Notes under the pieces: model-generated | What the model was told of the DNA's origin: nothing | What the model saw: the letters and a program-made list of their open reading frames with translations, nothing else | The model's database searches: none | Made by a program: the position numbers and the translations under genes | Shown: positions 30,685-40,154 of the stretch, in pieces | Layout of the letters: each line of letters starts with the position of its first letter | How positions within the stretch are numbered: position 1 is the stretch's first letter | Source of the DNA: Pseudoalteromonas neustonica | Lineage (GTDB): Bacteria; Pseudomonadota; Gammaproteobacteria; Enterobacterales; Alteromonadaceae | NCBI RefSeq assembly: GCF_001653135.1 | Contig: NZ_BDDS01000007.1 | Span: 62,001 to 126,000, forward strand | Direction: 5' to 3' | Length of the DNA stretch: 64,000 nt

Positions 30685-33177
30685 CTAGTTTTTTGGTGGA
30701 TTTAAATAATTATTAATAGTCCCTATAACTGTTTGATAATTGAATTGATCAATGGCTTCTTTAAGTTGTAGTAATTGAGGGTCATTACCCGAGGCTACAA
30801 GGTGTTCATTTAATTGTTGATTAAGGTTTGCCGTTATTGGGCGAGCTTCTTGAGCGAGTACTTTTATCTCGTTCAAATAAAGTTTTTTATCATCGGAGAA
30901 AAGTGTAATTTCTTTGGTCGCTTTCAATTGATTCGTAAGTATGTATTGATCGATAGCGCAACACGCCATCGTTAATTGCTGCTCAAATACAGTTAAGTTG
31001 ATGAGTTGCTGTTGCTTGATTTCCTCTTTGACCTTAAGTGCTGTTGCTCTTAGCTGTTCGAGTCCTAGCGTGCCTGTAAGACCTATAAATGTGTGGAGTG
31101 AGCGCCTTAATTCGAGAATATGTTGCTTTGCGTACAGCTCCTTGATTTGGATATTGTAATCATTGTAATCATTTTTAAAGCGTCGATATAAATCAGTAAG
31201 CAGTCGATCATTAAAGTCTAGATTCTCAAGTGCGGTGGGTAAGTCTAATAATTGAGGTTGTTCAAGGTTCTGCATAGTAGCGCCTTCGGGGTCGACTAAA
31301 GTAAATGAGAGATTAAATGAAAATTTAGTACCTTCATCAAGTTGGCTGTCAGCTTGAATTTCTCCTCCAAGCAACTTGACTAATTTTTGACTGATTGTTA
31401 ATCCTAAGCCCGTTCCTCCATGCACTCTACTTGCACTGTTATTACCTTGTGCAAATGAACTGAAAATTTGTTTTATCTCATCAGGTTTTATTCCCGCGCC
31501 GGTATCTTGAACTGTAAAGCGTAATGTAATGAGTTGTTGCTGTTGGGAGCAGACCTCAATCAAAACGATCACCTCACCTTGCTTTGTGAATTTAATAGCA
31601 TTATCAACAAGTGCACCGAGTACTTGTTCGAGTCTTACAGGATCCCCTATGAGCATGGCATCTTTTTTTAAATGGTTAGTCAGTATTAAGTTTAGGCCTT
31701 TTTGCTTAGCATTGATTGAAAACCTTTTTTCAATATTTTTAATAATATCGTGCAGTATAAATTGGCTGCTTTCTAATTTTAATCTATTGGTATCAAGCTT
31801 GGCAAAATCGAGTAAGTCATTCAATATCTTTAATAATTTACTAGCGCTGGAAAGGGTTTTATTAACATTGCTTTTTTGTTGGTCAGTTAACGGGCTTTCT
31901 AACAGCAGCTGTTGCATGCCTAAGATAGCATTCATTGGAGTACGTAACTCATGACTTATATTAGCAACAAAATAGCTCTTAGCTCTATTGGCTTGCTCAG
32001 CTTGATCTTTCGCTAACGATAATGCGGCGTTTATGCTTTGCATTTGGGTATTGAGTGTTTGTGTTTCATGTAATAGGTTTACAGTTTCGTTATTTTTTCT
32101 GTAAAGTGAATTTGCTGCAGTTATCACACTACTAAGTTCATTCTTTTTATTCGGCTCAGCCAGTTCTTCATTTTGTGTGCCGTTGTTTAAATTATTCAGA
32201 AGCACAATTATCTTGTTCATTGGTAAAATGATTGCAACCACGATAAATACACTAACAATAATACTTAAAATAAACATAGCCAGAGAGAGAAATTGAGATT
32301 CTTTAGCGCTATCAGCCAAATGTAGATTGAGTGTTTCTTGTGACTTAATAAACGTACTTTTCTCGCTGTTATTTATTTGTTTTGTTAGATATAACAGTTC
32401 GTTAGCAATGCCGGTTAAAACAACATTAATAGAGTATGTATAGCCTCTAGTTAGTAGTGTTAATTGGTTGTAAGCTCTGCGAATGTTGAGCAACTGAGTT
32501 TTAAAGTCTACATTAGGAAGTGCATTATTTAGTAATCCATCCTGCTCAATATGGTTTAGCTGTTGCTGTAAAGTCTGAATGCTTAGTTGCGCTTTTTGAG
32601 ATGAGTCATATTGTGTGTCGTTTAAGTAAGTCAGTGTGGCATGTTCGATACTTGTTACTGAGCGTAATACCTCAAAGTAGCGGTACTTGTGTTCGTTGCT
32701 TGCTTTATCTTTTAAAGCATTAAGGCTTGTTTGTAGTGACGCAATGGCTGGCTTGAACTTCTCTTCAACTAATTTTTGACGATGCTTTTTATTGTCAATA
32801 ACTTGCTCGAATGTATGGCGATAATTATTTAAATGCTCATTTAAGCGCAATAATAAATCATCATACTGGTGCGGGGTTTTATTTGCATTATGTGTAAAGG
32901 AAACTAAATCAGCATTTGCCGCGAGAAAAAAACGCTTAAAATTATCTAAAGCAATGGGTCTGCTTTCTTTTCCAACATAGTCAACAACTTGACCTTGTAA
33001 TGAGATCACATTATTTTCTAGACTGGTTGCAACTTCACTTTGCGCAAGGGCGTGATATTGCAGCGCAAGTAATGCCCTTAAGTCATGCTGAGATTTGTCA
33101 AATAGGTAGCTTTGCAGTAAAAGCAGGCTAATTAATATGCTCAACGTAATGGATATTTTTGATTTGATTGAAAGCAT
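30685..33177 (-). CDS. Membrane sensor histidine kinase with C-terminal HPt-like domain and no receiver
   Basis: 830 residues: a membrane segment (about 8-25), a large helical periplasmic region (26-295), a second membrane segment (297-319), a HAMP-like linker and coiled coil (320-400), HisKA with H409 (NISHELRTP), HATPase_c with N526, DTGAGI and GGTGLGL, and a C-terminal HPt-like helical domain with H695 ([13 protein letters not shown]). The HPt signature usually has Lys three residues after the His; here it is Ile. The kinase has no REC domain of its own, so the next gene's REC is its natural partner. The gene starts 5 bases after the binding-protein gene. The long periplasmic region resembles TorS-type kinases that sense through a binding protein. 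Confidence 0.9.
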   Translation of the reverse strand: MLSIKSKISITLSILISLLLLQSYLFDKSQHDLRALLALQYHALAQSEVATSLENNVISLQGQVVDYVGKESRPIALDNFKRFFLAANADLVSFTHNANKTPHQYDDLLLRLNEHLNNYRHTFEQVIDNKKHRQKLVEEKFKPAIASLQTSLNALKDKASNEHKYRYFEVLRSVTSIEHATLTYLNDTQYDSSQKAQLSIQTLQQQLNHIEQDGLLNNALPNVDFKTQLLNIRRAYNQLTLLTRGYTYSINVVLTGIANELLYLTKQINNSEKSTFIKSQETLNLHLADSAKESQFLSLAMFILSIIVSVFIVVAIILPMNKIIVLLNNLNNGTQNEELAEPNKKNELSSVITAANSLYRKNNETVNLLHETQTLNTQMQSINAALSLAKDQAEQANRAKSYFVANISHELRTPMNAILGMQQLLLESPLTDQQKSNVNKTLSSASKLLKILNDLLDFAKLDTNRLKLESSQFILHDIIKNIEKRFSINAKQKGLNLILTNHLKKDAMLIGDPVRLEQVLGALVDNAIKFTKQGEVIVLIEVCSQQQQLITLRFTVQDTGAGIKPDEIKQIFSSFAQGNNSASRVHGGTGLGLTISQKLVKLLGGEIQADSQLDEGTKFSFNLSFTLVDPEGATMQNLEQPQLLDLPTALENLDFNDRLLTDLYRRFKNDYNDYNIQIKELYAKQHILELRRSLHTFIGLTGTLGLEQLRATALKVKEEIKQQQLINLTVFEQQLTMACCAIDQYILTNQLKATKEITLFSDDKKLYLNEIKVLAQEARPITANLNQQLNEHLVASGNDPQLLQLKEAIDQFNYQTVIGTINNYLNPPKN

Positions 33178-33182
33178 AATAG

Positions 33183-34445
33183 TTATCGGCTTATTAACTC
33201 ATACCATTTTTGAAGGCTATAGTCGTAAGTTGGCATTACAGTGTTCCACACCGCAACATTACTTAGACGTTTTAAATAGCTTCCCCCACTGCGCATAGCG
33301 CCCGTTTTTACGGATATTTTTCCTTGTGGATTAAGTAACGGCTCTATAGCTTGTTGGCCTTGATACCAATATTGCCATTCAGCATCAGATAAAAAAGGTT
33401 TTGAGCGTTCAGGGTTACTAATGTAATAACCTTGCCTGGCGATAAATGCACCTGGCCACCCAGATAACCACCAATTCATATACTCATAGGCGGCACTTTT
33501 CGTGTTTTCGTTCACTTGGGATGATAGGCACATTACGCCATGCCAGCCTCGATAACCTTCCTTAGGAGCAGCAAAGCGCACATTGATACCTTGGCTGTTT
33601 AAGCTCTCGACAGCGGGTGAAAACATACTTTCAATGATGGCTCTGTCATTACGCATAAAATCAACTGATTCAGGCACAGAATTCCAATAACCGCTAAAGT
33701 GACCTTGTTTTTTGTAATTGAGCAAAATACTAAATAGCTTATCGATCTCTTGGCGAGTCATTGCACCAATATTATTAAATTTAATTAATCCCTTACTTTG
33801 CGCGGCAAGCGCTAAATCAAAAATACCAATTGATGGGGCGTTAACTATAGCGACTTTACCGCGGTGTTTTTCATCTAATAACCATGCCCAGCTTTCACTT
33901 TCATACGCGGTGCCAAGTGGTATGTGAGCTGTATTGTACCCAAATGAATCGACATTATGGACATAGGGTAAGTAGCTAATAAAATCGGTTTCATTGCTAT
34001 TTAAAGTACCGTCATCTTGGATGTTTAAAAGTTTATATGGGGCATCGCCAGCACCGATTGATGCATCTGGAGTGAGCTTGCCTGTTTTAGTGAGTGCGTT
34101 AATTTCACTAAAGTTATGAATGCGTTTTTTATCAATAGCTTGGATACTGCCAGCGTTCCATAACACATTGATACTATTGGACCACTGTTCGTAAAGGTCA
34201 AAAGAGCCGGGAGCCATCGATGCTTTTTGTAGTACCGCAGCACTGCCAGCTGGTTGAAATACAATATCTATACCCAAGTCAGCCATAGCTTGCTTACGAA
34301 TAGCCTCTTGTAATGTTACGTGGGTTCCTAACACTCTCAGAGTTGTTTTTTTGCGGGCAAAAACATAGGGAGCGTGGGTGATGATACCGGCGCTTATTCC
34401 AAGCGCTGCAATTTTTTTTAGCGTAGCCCTTTTAGGCTCATCCAT
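33183..34445 (-). CDS. Periplasmic PotD-like substrate-binding protein, likely a signalling partner
   Basis: A 420-residue extracellular solute-binding protein (family 1/PotD-like). The N-terminus [20 protein letters not shown] resembles a Tat signal with Lys-Arg in place of the twin Arg, and cleavage is likely after PYVFA. The body shows [35 protein letters not shown] and [15 protein letters not shown], typical of polyamine- and metal-type binding proteins, and [10 protein letters not shown] near the second lobe. No ABC permease or ATPase gene is nearby. Directly downstream are a histidine kinase and a c-di-GMP response regulator, so it probably presents a ligand to the kinase. The ligand is unknown; polyamines are suggested by the fold. 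Confidence 0.85.
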   Translation of the reverse strand: MDEPKRATLKKIAALGISAGIITHAPYVFARKKTTLRVLGTHVTLQEAIRKQAMADLGIDIVFQPAGSAAVLQKASMAPGSFDLYEQWSNSINVLWNAGSIQAIDKKRIHNFSEINALTKTGKLTPDASIGAGDAPYKLLNIQDDGTLNSNETDFISYLPYVHNVDSFGYNTAHIPLGTAYESESWAWLLDEKHRGKVAIVNAPSIGIFDLALAAQSKGLIKFNNIGAMTRQEIDKLFSILLNYKKQGHFSGYWNSVPESVDFMRNDRAIIESMFSPAVESLNSQGINVRFAAPKEGYRGWHGVMCLSSQVNENTKSAAYEYMNWWLSGWPGAFIARQGYYISNPERSKPFLSDAEWQYWYQGQQAIEPLLNPQGKISVKTGAMRSGGSYLKRLSNVAVWNTVMPTYDYSLQKWYELISR

Positions 34446-34605
34446 AATTTAGCCAAAATAACGATAGTTAATGTTTAGGTATAGCTAATGACGGACAAAG
34501 GCTCAAGCATTGACGATGAATTATTGAGAATAAAGTAGTATAAAGTTTTAGAGGGATTACTTGAAAAAGTAGATGTTATGAACTTAAAAAGAAAAGGTAG
34601 GAAAG

Positions 34606-34681
34606 TGGTGGAGCTAAGCAGGATCGAACTGCTGACCTCCTGCGTGCAAGGCAGGCGCTCTCCCAGCTGAGCTATAGCCCC
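34606..34681 (-). tRNA. tRNA-Ala, anticodon TGC
   Basis: A 76-base cloverleaf with encoded CCA. The acceptor stem GGGGCTA pairs with TAGCTCC (one wobble). The D arm starts TAGCTCAG, the anticodon stem CCTGC/GCAGG holds the loop CTTGCAC (anticodon TGC), and the T arm is GCAGTTCGATCCTGC. It is a lone tRNA, not next to rRNA. Confidence 0.97.
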
Positions 34682-34739
34682 ACATTCCTAAAATTACGAA
34701 TTTCGTAACCTACTTGATGTTCCCTTTCAAGCGGGACGA

Positions 34740-34768
34740 ACTTTAATGAGATTTATCAATTTGGTCAA
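34740..34768 (-). promoter_or_regulatory. Sigma-70 promoter of tRNA-Ala
   Basis: On the minus strand TTGACC (34763-34768), a 17-base spacer and TAAAGT (34740-34745). The following stretch is GC-rich (CGTCCCGC), as in stringently controlled stable-RNA promoters. The tRNA begins about 58 bases downstream. Confidence 0.65.
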
Positions 34769-34855
34769 GTTTTTTTTATATATTTGGTGAATTTTCACGT
34801 AAAGAGTGATTTTTTGATAGACTACCTGCAACTAGGTAATAAAAATGATTTCGTT

Positions 34856-35245
34856 ATGAAGATATGCATATGGATATTAGTTGTTTTATTAAGTGGTTGT
34901 GCGAATCAAAGTGATGACCAACTTTTTGAGATTATTAGCAAGCAGTTATATACCAAATTAGATGAGCAAGAGAGTAAAGTCTTTGCTTATATAGTAACCG
35001 TTGAAGCAAAAACGCGTAAAAATGTGAAATTAGATAGGCCGCTTACACGCCGTGAGTTTAAAGATTTTGCTAATCAAGAATACTTTGAAGAATCCAATAG
35101 TTTAAAACTCAAGCTAGAAGATCAAGCAGTGCAATTATTAAAACAAGAATTAAATAAAAAAGAATATTGCGAGAATAATAAATATGAAATAGAAAAGGTG
35201 TCATGGCGAGATCTCAGCGTACGACTAACAGGACGTTGTTTATAA
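34856..35245 (+). CDS. Small lipoprotein of unknown function
   Basis: A 129-residue protein from the ATG at 34856 (MKICIWILVVLLSGCANQ), with a lipobox LLSGC and C15 as the lipidated residue. The frame opens upstream at 34784, but the signal peptide fixes the start. The mature part is highly charged and helical (LTRREFKDFANQEYFEES, LEDQAVQLLKQELNKKEY), with two more cysteines near the C-terminus (C113 and C128) that may form a disulfide. I do not recognise the family. The stop is immediately followed by the ATG of the broken ProX gene. Confidence 0.65.
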   Translation: MKICIWILVVLLSGCANQSDDQLFEIISKQLYTKLDEQESKVFAYIVTVEAKTRKNVKLDRPLTRREFKDFANQEYFEESNSLKLKLEDQAVQLLKQELNKKEYCENNKYEIEKVSWRDLSVRLTGRCL

Positions 35246-35660
35246 ATGTTGGCTGATAAAACTAAATTAGCGGCGTTTTTAGCGCATTTAGATATTCATT
35301 ATGATGCGATTGAACATCCAGCGTTACATGGCAGCCTCATCGCAGATGAGTTAATGATTGAGCGTCCTGGAACACACCCTAGCTAAGTATCAGGGCTTAT
35401 CGAGATTAGGGTTTGCTTCTGATGAGCGTTTAGCACGTTATTTAAAAGTCGCACCTGGCTGTGTCTCAATGTTAGCGTTAATGAACGACAAGCAAAATAA
35501 TGTAACGTTATGGCTTGATCAAGATATTTGGTTTGGTGATCTATTTCATTGTCATCCCTTTAATAATACGCAAACGTGGCTATTAAAAAAAATGGATCTA
35601 GATACTTTTTTTACAGCGACAGGGCATCAGCCTAAAGTGGTTTTTTTGCCAGCGAGATAA
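35246..35660 (+). pseudogene. Broken ProX/YbaK-family aminoacyl-tRNA deacylase
   Basis: Two frames together resemble a prolyl-tRNA-synthetase-associated editing protein (ProXp-ala/PrdX type). The first frame from ATG 35246 reads MLADKTKLAAFLAHLDIHYD...IERPGTHPS and stops at 35384-35386. The second frame, open from 35358, reads LAKYQGLSRLGFASDERLARYLKVAPG... FHCHPFNNTQTW...ATGHQPKVVFLPAR. The catalytic-core segment normally following PG-[TA]-H-T (KNLFLKDKK.. through VLE..) is missing, so about 25-30 residues are lost together with the frame. Intact members hydrolyse mischarged Ala-tRNA(Pro). The second frame is open from 35358 only because of a TTG. The end overlaps the convergent MFS gene by 34 bases. 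Confidence 0.75.
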
Positions 35661-36769
35661 CCTGAACTCACTAACGCTAATCCACATAGGCAGACGAACA
35701 GTAGTGATACTATAAACGCGATATGACCAAACTGTTGATAAACCATGCCTGGTACAAAAGAGCCAAGGGCCCCTCCACTGTAATAAAACGATACATATGC
35801 GCCGTTAGTAACACTTGCTGGCGCACTGCTTATTTTATTAACCAACGGCGCAGCAGTTGAATGAATAATAAACATTGCACCGCAAAACCCAGTAAAAGCC
35901 AATAAAAATACAGCCAGTTGAGAACTCATTAATGCCACTAATGTCACGCTATACAAGGTGAATATTGCGCATAGTAAATACCACGGAGAATGACTTTTTC
36001 TTAATAACCACGGCGTAGCTATAGAAGCTAGCGCACCAATTAAATATCCGCTATAAACTAAGCCAATATCACGCGTGTTGGTGATTAAAAAGGTATCTTG
36101 CAGAATAAACGGCAAGTAATTAAGCAGTGCGGCAAAGCAAAAAAACATACAAAATACTGCACCATACAATTTTAATACCGCAGCATCTGCTAGCTGTTTT
36201 ATATAACTTAATGGCGAAAGTGGATTGCTAACTAATTGCGCTTGATTGCGCGGAATGCATAATGCTAAACCCGTCAGACCCGCAGCGATGATAAAATAGA
36301 AACTTTGCCATGCCCATAGATCTGCAAAAACTGCTGCTAATACACGGCCAAAGTAACCGCCGGCAATAGTGCTACCTATATAAAGAGTCATATTTCTTTG
36401 TAGGTTATCGGCTTGATAGCGACTGCCTATGTAAGTGGTCATTGCCGTTAATGCGGCCGGTAAGGTCAAACCTTGCAAAAAACGTAACAGCAGTAATAAT
36501 TCAAAGCTGGGAGCGTATGCAAAAGCGATGCAGGTAAGCGCTAGCACTAACATTGCATAGCGCAAAATTGTTAGAGGGTTACGTTTAGCAAGGAGTAGGC
36601 CGTATATTAGCGGCGCAATGGCCAGTGGGATCATAGTGGCAGTCATTAAGCTGCCTGCAATTGCGGGGCTAACAGCAAATTGATCCGCGAATAGACTCAA
36701 TAATGGCTGCGGGGCATAGAGCACAAAAAAGATAAGCAGTGAGCAAATTAATAAATGACTTAAACGCAT
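35627..36769 (-). CDS. MFS transporter (drug:H+ antiporter-1 like)
   Basis: A 380-residue protein with about 12 membrane segments. Features are the N-terminal ALFLFVLYAPQPLLSLFA-like segment (here LLIFFVLYAPQPLLSL), the PLIYGLLLAKRNP loop between helices 2 and 3, LLLLRFLQGLTLPAALTAM in helix 4 and GSTIAGGYFGRVLAA in helix 5 (motif C-like). The pattern is like YnfM/AraJ-type exporters. The substrate cannot be read from sequence. An imperfect palindrome (36797-36832) lies 27 bases upstream. Its 3' end runs into the broken ProX gene. Confidence 0.85.
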   Translation of the reverse strand: MRLSHLLICSLLIFFVLYAPQPLLSLFADQFAVSPAIAGSLMTATMIPLAIAPLIYGLLLAKRNPLTILRYAMLVLALTCIAFAYAPSFELLLLLRFLQGLTLPAALTAMTTYIGSRYQADNLQRNMTLYIGSTIAGGYFGRVLAAVFADLWAWQSFYFIIAAGLTGLALCIPRNQAQLVSNPLSPLSYIKQLADAAVLKLYGAVFCMFFCFAALLNYLPFILQDTFLITNTRDIGLVYSGYLIGALASIATPWLLRKSHSPWYLLCAIFTLYSVTLVALMSSQLAVFLLAFTGFCGAMFIIHSTAAPLVNKISSAPASVTNGAYVSFYYSGGALGSFVPGMVYQQFGHIAFIVSLLFVCLCGLALVSSGYLAGKKTTLG

Positions 36770-36796
36770 TTGTTGCTCCGACTATAAAAATTGTAG

Positions 36797-36832
36797 CTTA
36801 ACCTGATTGATATTAAATTCAATTAAGTTAAG
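36797..36832. promoter_or_regulatory. Imperfect palindrome, possible operator of the MFS gene
   Basis: 36797-36810 matches the reverse complement of 36819-36832 in 12 of 14 positions, with an 8-base spacer. It lies in the divergent promoter region just before the MFS start codon. No regulator gene is adjacent. Confidence 0.4.
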
Positions 36833-36976
36833 TGTTTTTTCTTTAAAATCATCATTCATTGCGCTAAGTCAGGTTATCAATTACTACACTTTGCTAGATT
36901 AATGGTCATAACACTATGATTTATGCGCATTGAAGATTAAAATAATCTTAATATCAGTTTTTAATGGAACAAAGCT

Positions 36977-37516
36977 ATGGGTTCATTACAAGACCAATTG
37001 CTACAAGCAGGATTAACTACATCACATAAAGCGAAAGTTGCAAAAAGTGAAAAACGTAAGCAACAGAAAAAGCCAAAAAAAGGGGCGACTAGTAACCCTA
37101 GTGATCTGCAAAAGCATATTCAGCAAACAAAATTAGAACAGCAAAAAAAAGCAGAAGAGCTAAATCAAGCTCGTCAAGGTGAGTTAAAGCAGCGCGGAGA
37201 AGTTGCTCGCGTTAAGCAAATATTAGAGCACCATAATCAAGATACGATTCGTGGCGAACGTACTTTTAATTTTACTTACGAAAATAAAGTAAAAGAGCTG
37301 GACGTAAACGAAAAGACTCAAAAAGCACTATCCGGTGGGCGTCTAGCTATTTGTGTTTTAGAAGGGCAATTTTTTGTATTGGAAGATGAGCCTGCTCGTA
37401 AAGTCGCTGAAGTCGATGAAAAGTATATTGTTTTCCATGTTGAACCTGAAGATAAAGGGAAAGATGTAGATGATCCATATGCTGACTTTGAAGTCCCAGA
37501 TGACCTTGTTTGGTAA
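36977..37516 (+). CDS. DUF2058 (YaiL-like) protein
   Basis: A 179-residue cytoplasmic protein starting MGSLQDQLLQAGLTTSHKAKVA, the hallmark of the DUF2058/YaiL family. A long Lys/Gln/Glu-rich basic coiled-coil part (about 18-85) is followed by a compact domain (RGERTFNFTYENKVKELDVNE onward) and an acidic tail (DDPYADFEVPDDLVW). The family has been called nucleoprotein- or polynucleotide-associated; the function is unproven. It is transcribed alone. Confidence 0.85.
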   Translation: MGSLQDQLLQAGLTTSHKAKVAKSEKRKQQKKPKKGATSNPSDLQKHIQQTKLEQQKKAEELNQARQGELKQRGEVARVKQILEHHNQDTIRGERTFNFTYENKVKELDVNEKTQKALSGGRLAICVLEGQFFVLEDEPARKVAEVDEKYIVFHVEPEDKGKDVDDPYADFEVPDDLVW

Positions 37517-37653
37517 TTAAAAGACTTGTTATTTTTGACAATGTTATGTGATCTTTTGCGTGTATAAATTACGTACAAAGTTAGCATGACATTGAGCATA
37601 GTCTACAATTAAGTGAATAGATTTATAAACCGTCATAAAGAAGAGAAAATACA

Positions 37654-37977
37654 ATGAGCAAGATAAAAAAATTACTCTTAGGAGCTGGCCTTGCAATGGC
37701 AGCAAGTGTTTCATTTTCATCAATGGCTGCTGATGGTGCAGCGCTTTATACAGCTAAAAACTGTCAAACATGTCACGGCGCTGAAGGTAAATCACCGATC
37801 ATGGCAATGTACCCTAAGCTAAATGGTCAAAATAAAGAGTATCTACTCGCGCAAATGAAAGATATTAAATCTGGTGCTCGTGCAAATGGTATGAGCATAG
37901 CAATGAAAGCAATGGTTGCAACTGTAACTGATGAAGAGCTAGCGGCGATTGCTGACTATTTATCAAAAGTAAAATAA
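37654..37977 (+). CDS. Periplasmic class I c-type cytochrome (c553-like)
   Basis: A 107-residue protein with a signal peptide (cut near SSMAA, residue 25) and one heme site C37-Q-T-C40-H41 (AKNCQTCHGAEG). Methionines in ANGMSIAMKAMVATV supply the likely sixth ligand, and LAAIADYLSKVK is the usual C-terminal helix. It carries electrons between periplasmic or membrane partners. It is a single gene followed by a terminator. Confidence 0.9.
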   Translation: MSKIKKLLLGAGLAMAASVSFSSMAADGAALYTAKNCQTCHGAEGKSPIMAMYPKLNGQNKEYLLAQMKDIKSGARANGMSIAMKAMVATVTDEELAAIADYLSKVK

Positions 37978-38017
37978 TACTTTCTAAGCTAACTACTTTT
38001 TAAGTTATTTTATAAAT

Positions 38018-38050
38018 AGCCACGCCATTTTGGTGTGGCTGTTTTGTTTT
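38018..38050 (+). terminator. Rho-independent terminator after the cytochrome gene
   Basis: A 9-bp stem (38018-38026 with 38032-38040, one G-T) followed by GTTTTGTTTT. Confidence 0.85.
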
Positions 38051-38133
38051 AAAAGAGATTGATCATCCTCCCGCACTACTTTAGACTTCTATCCATCTAC
38101 TTCGTGTTTTTCACGTTTGAATAAGGTATTAAA

Positions 38134-38901
38134 ATGTTTGAATTACCTCAACTTGATTTAAAGAATAAAGTTTCTGCCCAAGAGTGGCAGTTACGTGTTG
38201 ATTTAGCTGCCTGCTATAGGTTAGTTGAACACTTTCGTTGGGGTGATTTGATTTACACGCATTTATCAGCGCGCTTGCCGGGGACGGACTATTATTTAGT
38301 AAATGCGTTTGGTTTAACGTTTGATGAAGTGACGGCGTCTAACTTAGTAAAAGTAGATTTAGACGGCAATATTTTGGATGATACGCCGTTTGCAATCAAT
38401 CCTGCAGGTTTTACTATCCATAGCGCTATTCATGAAGTTCGCGATGATGCGCATTGTGTTATTCACTTACACACAAAAGAAACGATTGCAGTCGCAACTC
38501 AAAAAAATGGTTTATTGCCTTTGAGCCAGTATTCAATGTTTTCATTACCATCGTTGTCCTATCATGGTTATGAAGGCTTAGCGGTCAATAATGACGAGAA
38601 AAAGCGCTTACAAGATGATTTAGGCGATACCAACCATATGTTATTGGTTAATCATGGTGGCTTAACTGTTGGTCCAACAGTCGGTGATGCTTTTATGCGT
38701 TTTTACGATTTACAGCGTGCGTGTGAAATACAGCTTGCATTACAAGCGAGCGGCCAAGCAGTTACACCTGTGCCACAAGTCATAATCGATAATATTTATA
38801 ATCAAGCGAATGTTGTACACAGTGGTAGCACTGGTGGGCAACTTGCTTGGCCTGCGATGTTACGCAAGGCCTATCGTCTTGATCCTAGTTTTGCAAAATA
38901 A
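38134..38901 (+). CDS. Class II aldolase/adducin family protein
   Basis: A 255-residue protein of the fuculose-phosphate-aldolase/adducin fold. The phosphate-loop-like THLSARLPG (42-50), metal ligands H111 and H113 in VIHLHTKET, and H174 in LLVNHGGLTVG are present. Such proteins cleave or decarboxylate sugar phosphates or keto-sugar acids; some have other roles. It lies 27 bases before an acid-sugar-dehydratase-like gene on the same strand, so a role in breaking down the dehydratase product is a reasonable inference. Confidence 0.85.
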   Translation: MFELPQLDLKNKVSAQEWQLRVDLAACYRLVEHFRWGDLIYTHLSARLPGTDYYLVNAFGLTFDEVTASNLVKVDLDGNILDDTPFAINPAGFTIHSAIHEVRDDAHCVIHLHTKETIAVATQKNGLLPLSQYSMFSLPSLSYHGYEGLAVNNDEKKRLQDDLGDTNHMLLVNHGGLTVGPTVGDAFMRFYDLQRACEIQLALQASGQAVTPVPQVIIDNIYNQANVVHSGSTGGQLAWPAMLRKAYRLDPSFAK

Positions 38902-38928
38902 CCTAAGTTTGGTTAATAAGGAATTTTC

Positions 38929-40104
38929 ATGAAAGTTAATCGCGTTGAAGTATTCGATATCCATTGCCCAGATAGACCTGCATGGACGCCAGTATTCGTT
39001 CGTATTCATACTGATGAAGGTATTAGTGGTGTTGGAGAGGCTGGCCTTGCTTATGACTTAGGTCACAGTGCGGCGGCGGCCATGATCAAAGAGATGGCAG
39101 ATGCCTTCTTAATTGGTCATGACCCATTTCAAACCGAAAAGTTATGGTCGCGTATGCTGCGTGAAAGCTTTTGGGGTTTAGGTGGTGGGCCAGTGGTGTA
39201 TGCAGCGATGAGCGCGATTGATACAGCCTTATGGGACATTAAAGGAAAAGCGTTAGGTTTACCTGTGTACCAGTTATTAGGCGGCAAAGTAAACGATAAG
39301 CTGCGTACTTATGCATCGCAGTTACAGTTCGATTGGGATACAGAATTTAAAGCGTTAGTACATCCACAAGAGTACGCAGAAGCGGCATTAAAAGCCGTGG
39401 CACAAGGGTATGACGCAGTAAAAGTTGACCCTATCCAATATGATAAAGATGGTAATACGTATTACGACCGTACCAATATCATTTCACGCGCTGAAATGAA
39501 GCTGTACCGTGCGCGTATGCAAGCAATTCGTGAAGCGGTAGGCGATGAAGTCGACATCATTTTTGAATGCCACAGCTTACCGGGTGTAACCTCGGCAATT
39601 CAAATTGGTGAAATTGCCAAAGAATTTGATTGTATGTTTTATGAAGAGCCGGTTAACTACTTAAATCATTCTTTACACGCAAAAGTAGCTGATAAAGTGG
39701 CAGTACCTATTGCTGGTGGCGAGCGTTTATATAACCGTTGGGGTGTGCGTCCATATTTAGAAGATCAGAGCATTAATGTACTTCAGCCGGATATTGGTTT
39801 ATGTGGTGGTTTTACTGAAACTAAAAAAGTATGTGACTATGCTGATATCTTTGATGTGCGCATTCAAGCTCACGTATGTGGTGGCCCTGTGGCAACTGCT
39901 GCGTCGTTACATTTAGAAACGGCGATTCCAAATTTCTTGATTCATGAGCATCATACGTATGCAATTAAAAAGTGGAATCGTGAATTATGCTTACAAGATC
40001 CACAGCCTAAAAATGGTTTCTTTGAAGTATCTGAAGAGCCTGGTATTGGTATTGAGCTAAATGATGAGATTGTAATGCGTTCACAGCGTGTTGAAATTAA
40101 ATAA
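38929..40104 (+). CDS. Enolase-superfamily acid-sugar dehydratase-like protein (mandelate racemase subgroup)
   Basis: A 391-residue protein with the capping domain (1-120) and barrel. The active-site pattern matches D-galactonate dehydratase (DgoD) with a constant offset of 30: E213 and H215 (FECHS) correspond to D183/H185, E239 to E209, E265 to E235 and H315 to H285. K165 (KVDP) is also in place. The first metal ligand is Glu, not Asp. The pattern points to dehydration of an aldonate to a 2-keto-3-deoxy acid. The substrate is not readable, though the neighbouring SDR and lactonase-like genes resemble fuconate-type pathways. It follows the class II aldolase gene. Confidence 0.85.
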   Translation: MKVNRVEVFDIHCPDRPAWTPVFVRIHTDEGISGVGEAGLAYDLGHSAAAAMIKEMADAFLIGHDPFQTEKLWSRMLRESFWGLGGGPVVYAAMSAIDTALWDIKGKALGLPVYQLLGGKVNDKLRTYASQLQFDWDTEFKALVHPQEYAEAALKAVAQGYDAVKVDPIQYDKDGNTYYDRTNIISRAEMKLYRARMQAIREAVGDEVDIIFECHSLPGVTSAIQIGEIAKEFDCMFYEEPVNYLNHSLHAKVADKVAVPIAGGERLYNRWGVRPYLEDQSINVLQPDIGLCGGFTETKKVCDYADIFDVRIQAHVCGGPVATAASLHLETAIPNFLIHEHHTYAIKKWNRELCLQDPQPKNGFFEVSEEPGIGIELNDEIVMRSQRVEIK

Positions 40105-40127
40105 GCTGTTCTTTACATGATTTGAAG

Positions 40128-40150
40128 AAAAAGCCCGTTCGGGCTTTTTT
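40128..40150. terminator. Bidirectional terminator between convergent genes
   Basis: A perfect 9-bp stem (40128-40136 with 40141-40149) with a GTTC loop and A5/T5 arms, between the dehydratase-like and lipoprotein stops. Confidence 0.9.
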
Positions 40151-40154
40151 ATGT

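Noticed and set aside
34606-34681. tRNA-Ala as an integration site of a genomic island
   Set aside because: No integrase gene and no partial tRNA copy were found nearby; the signalling operon beside it does not look like an island.
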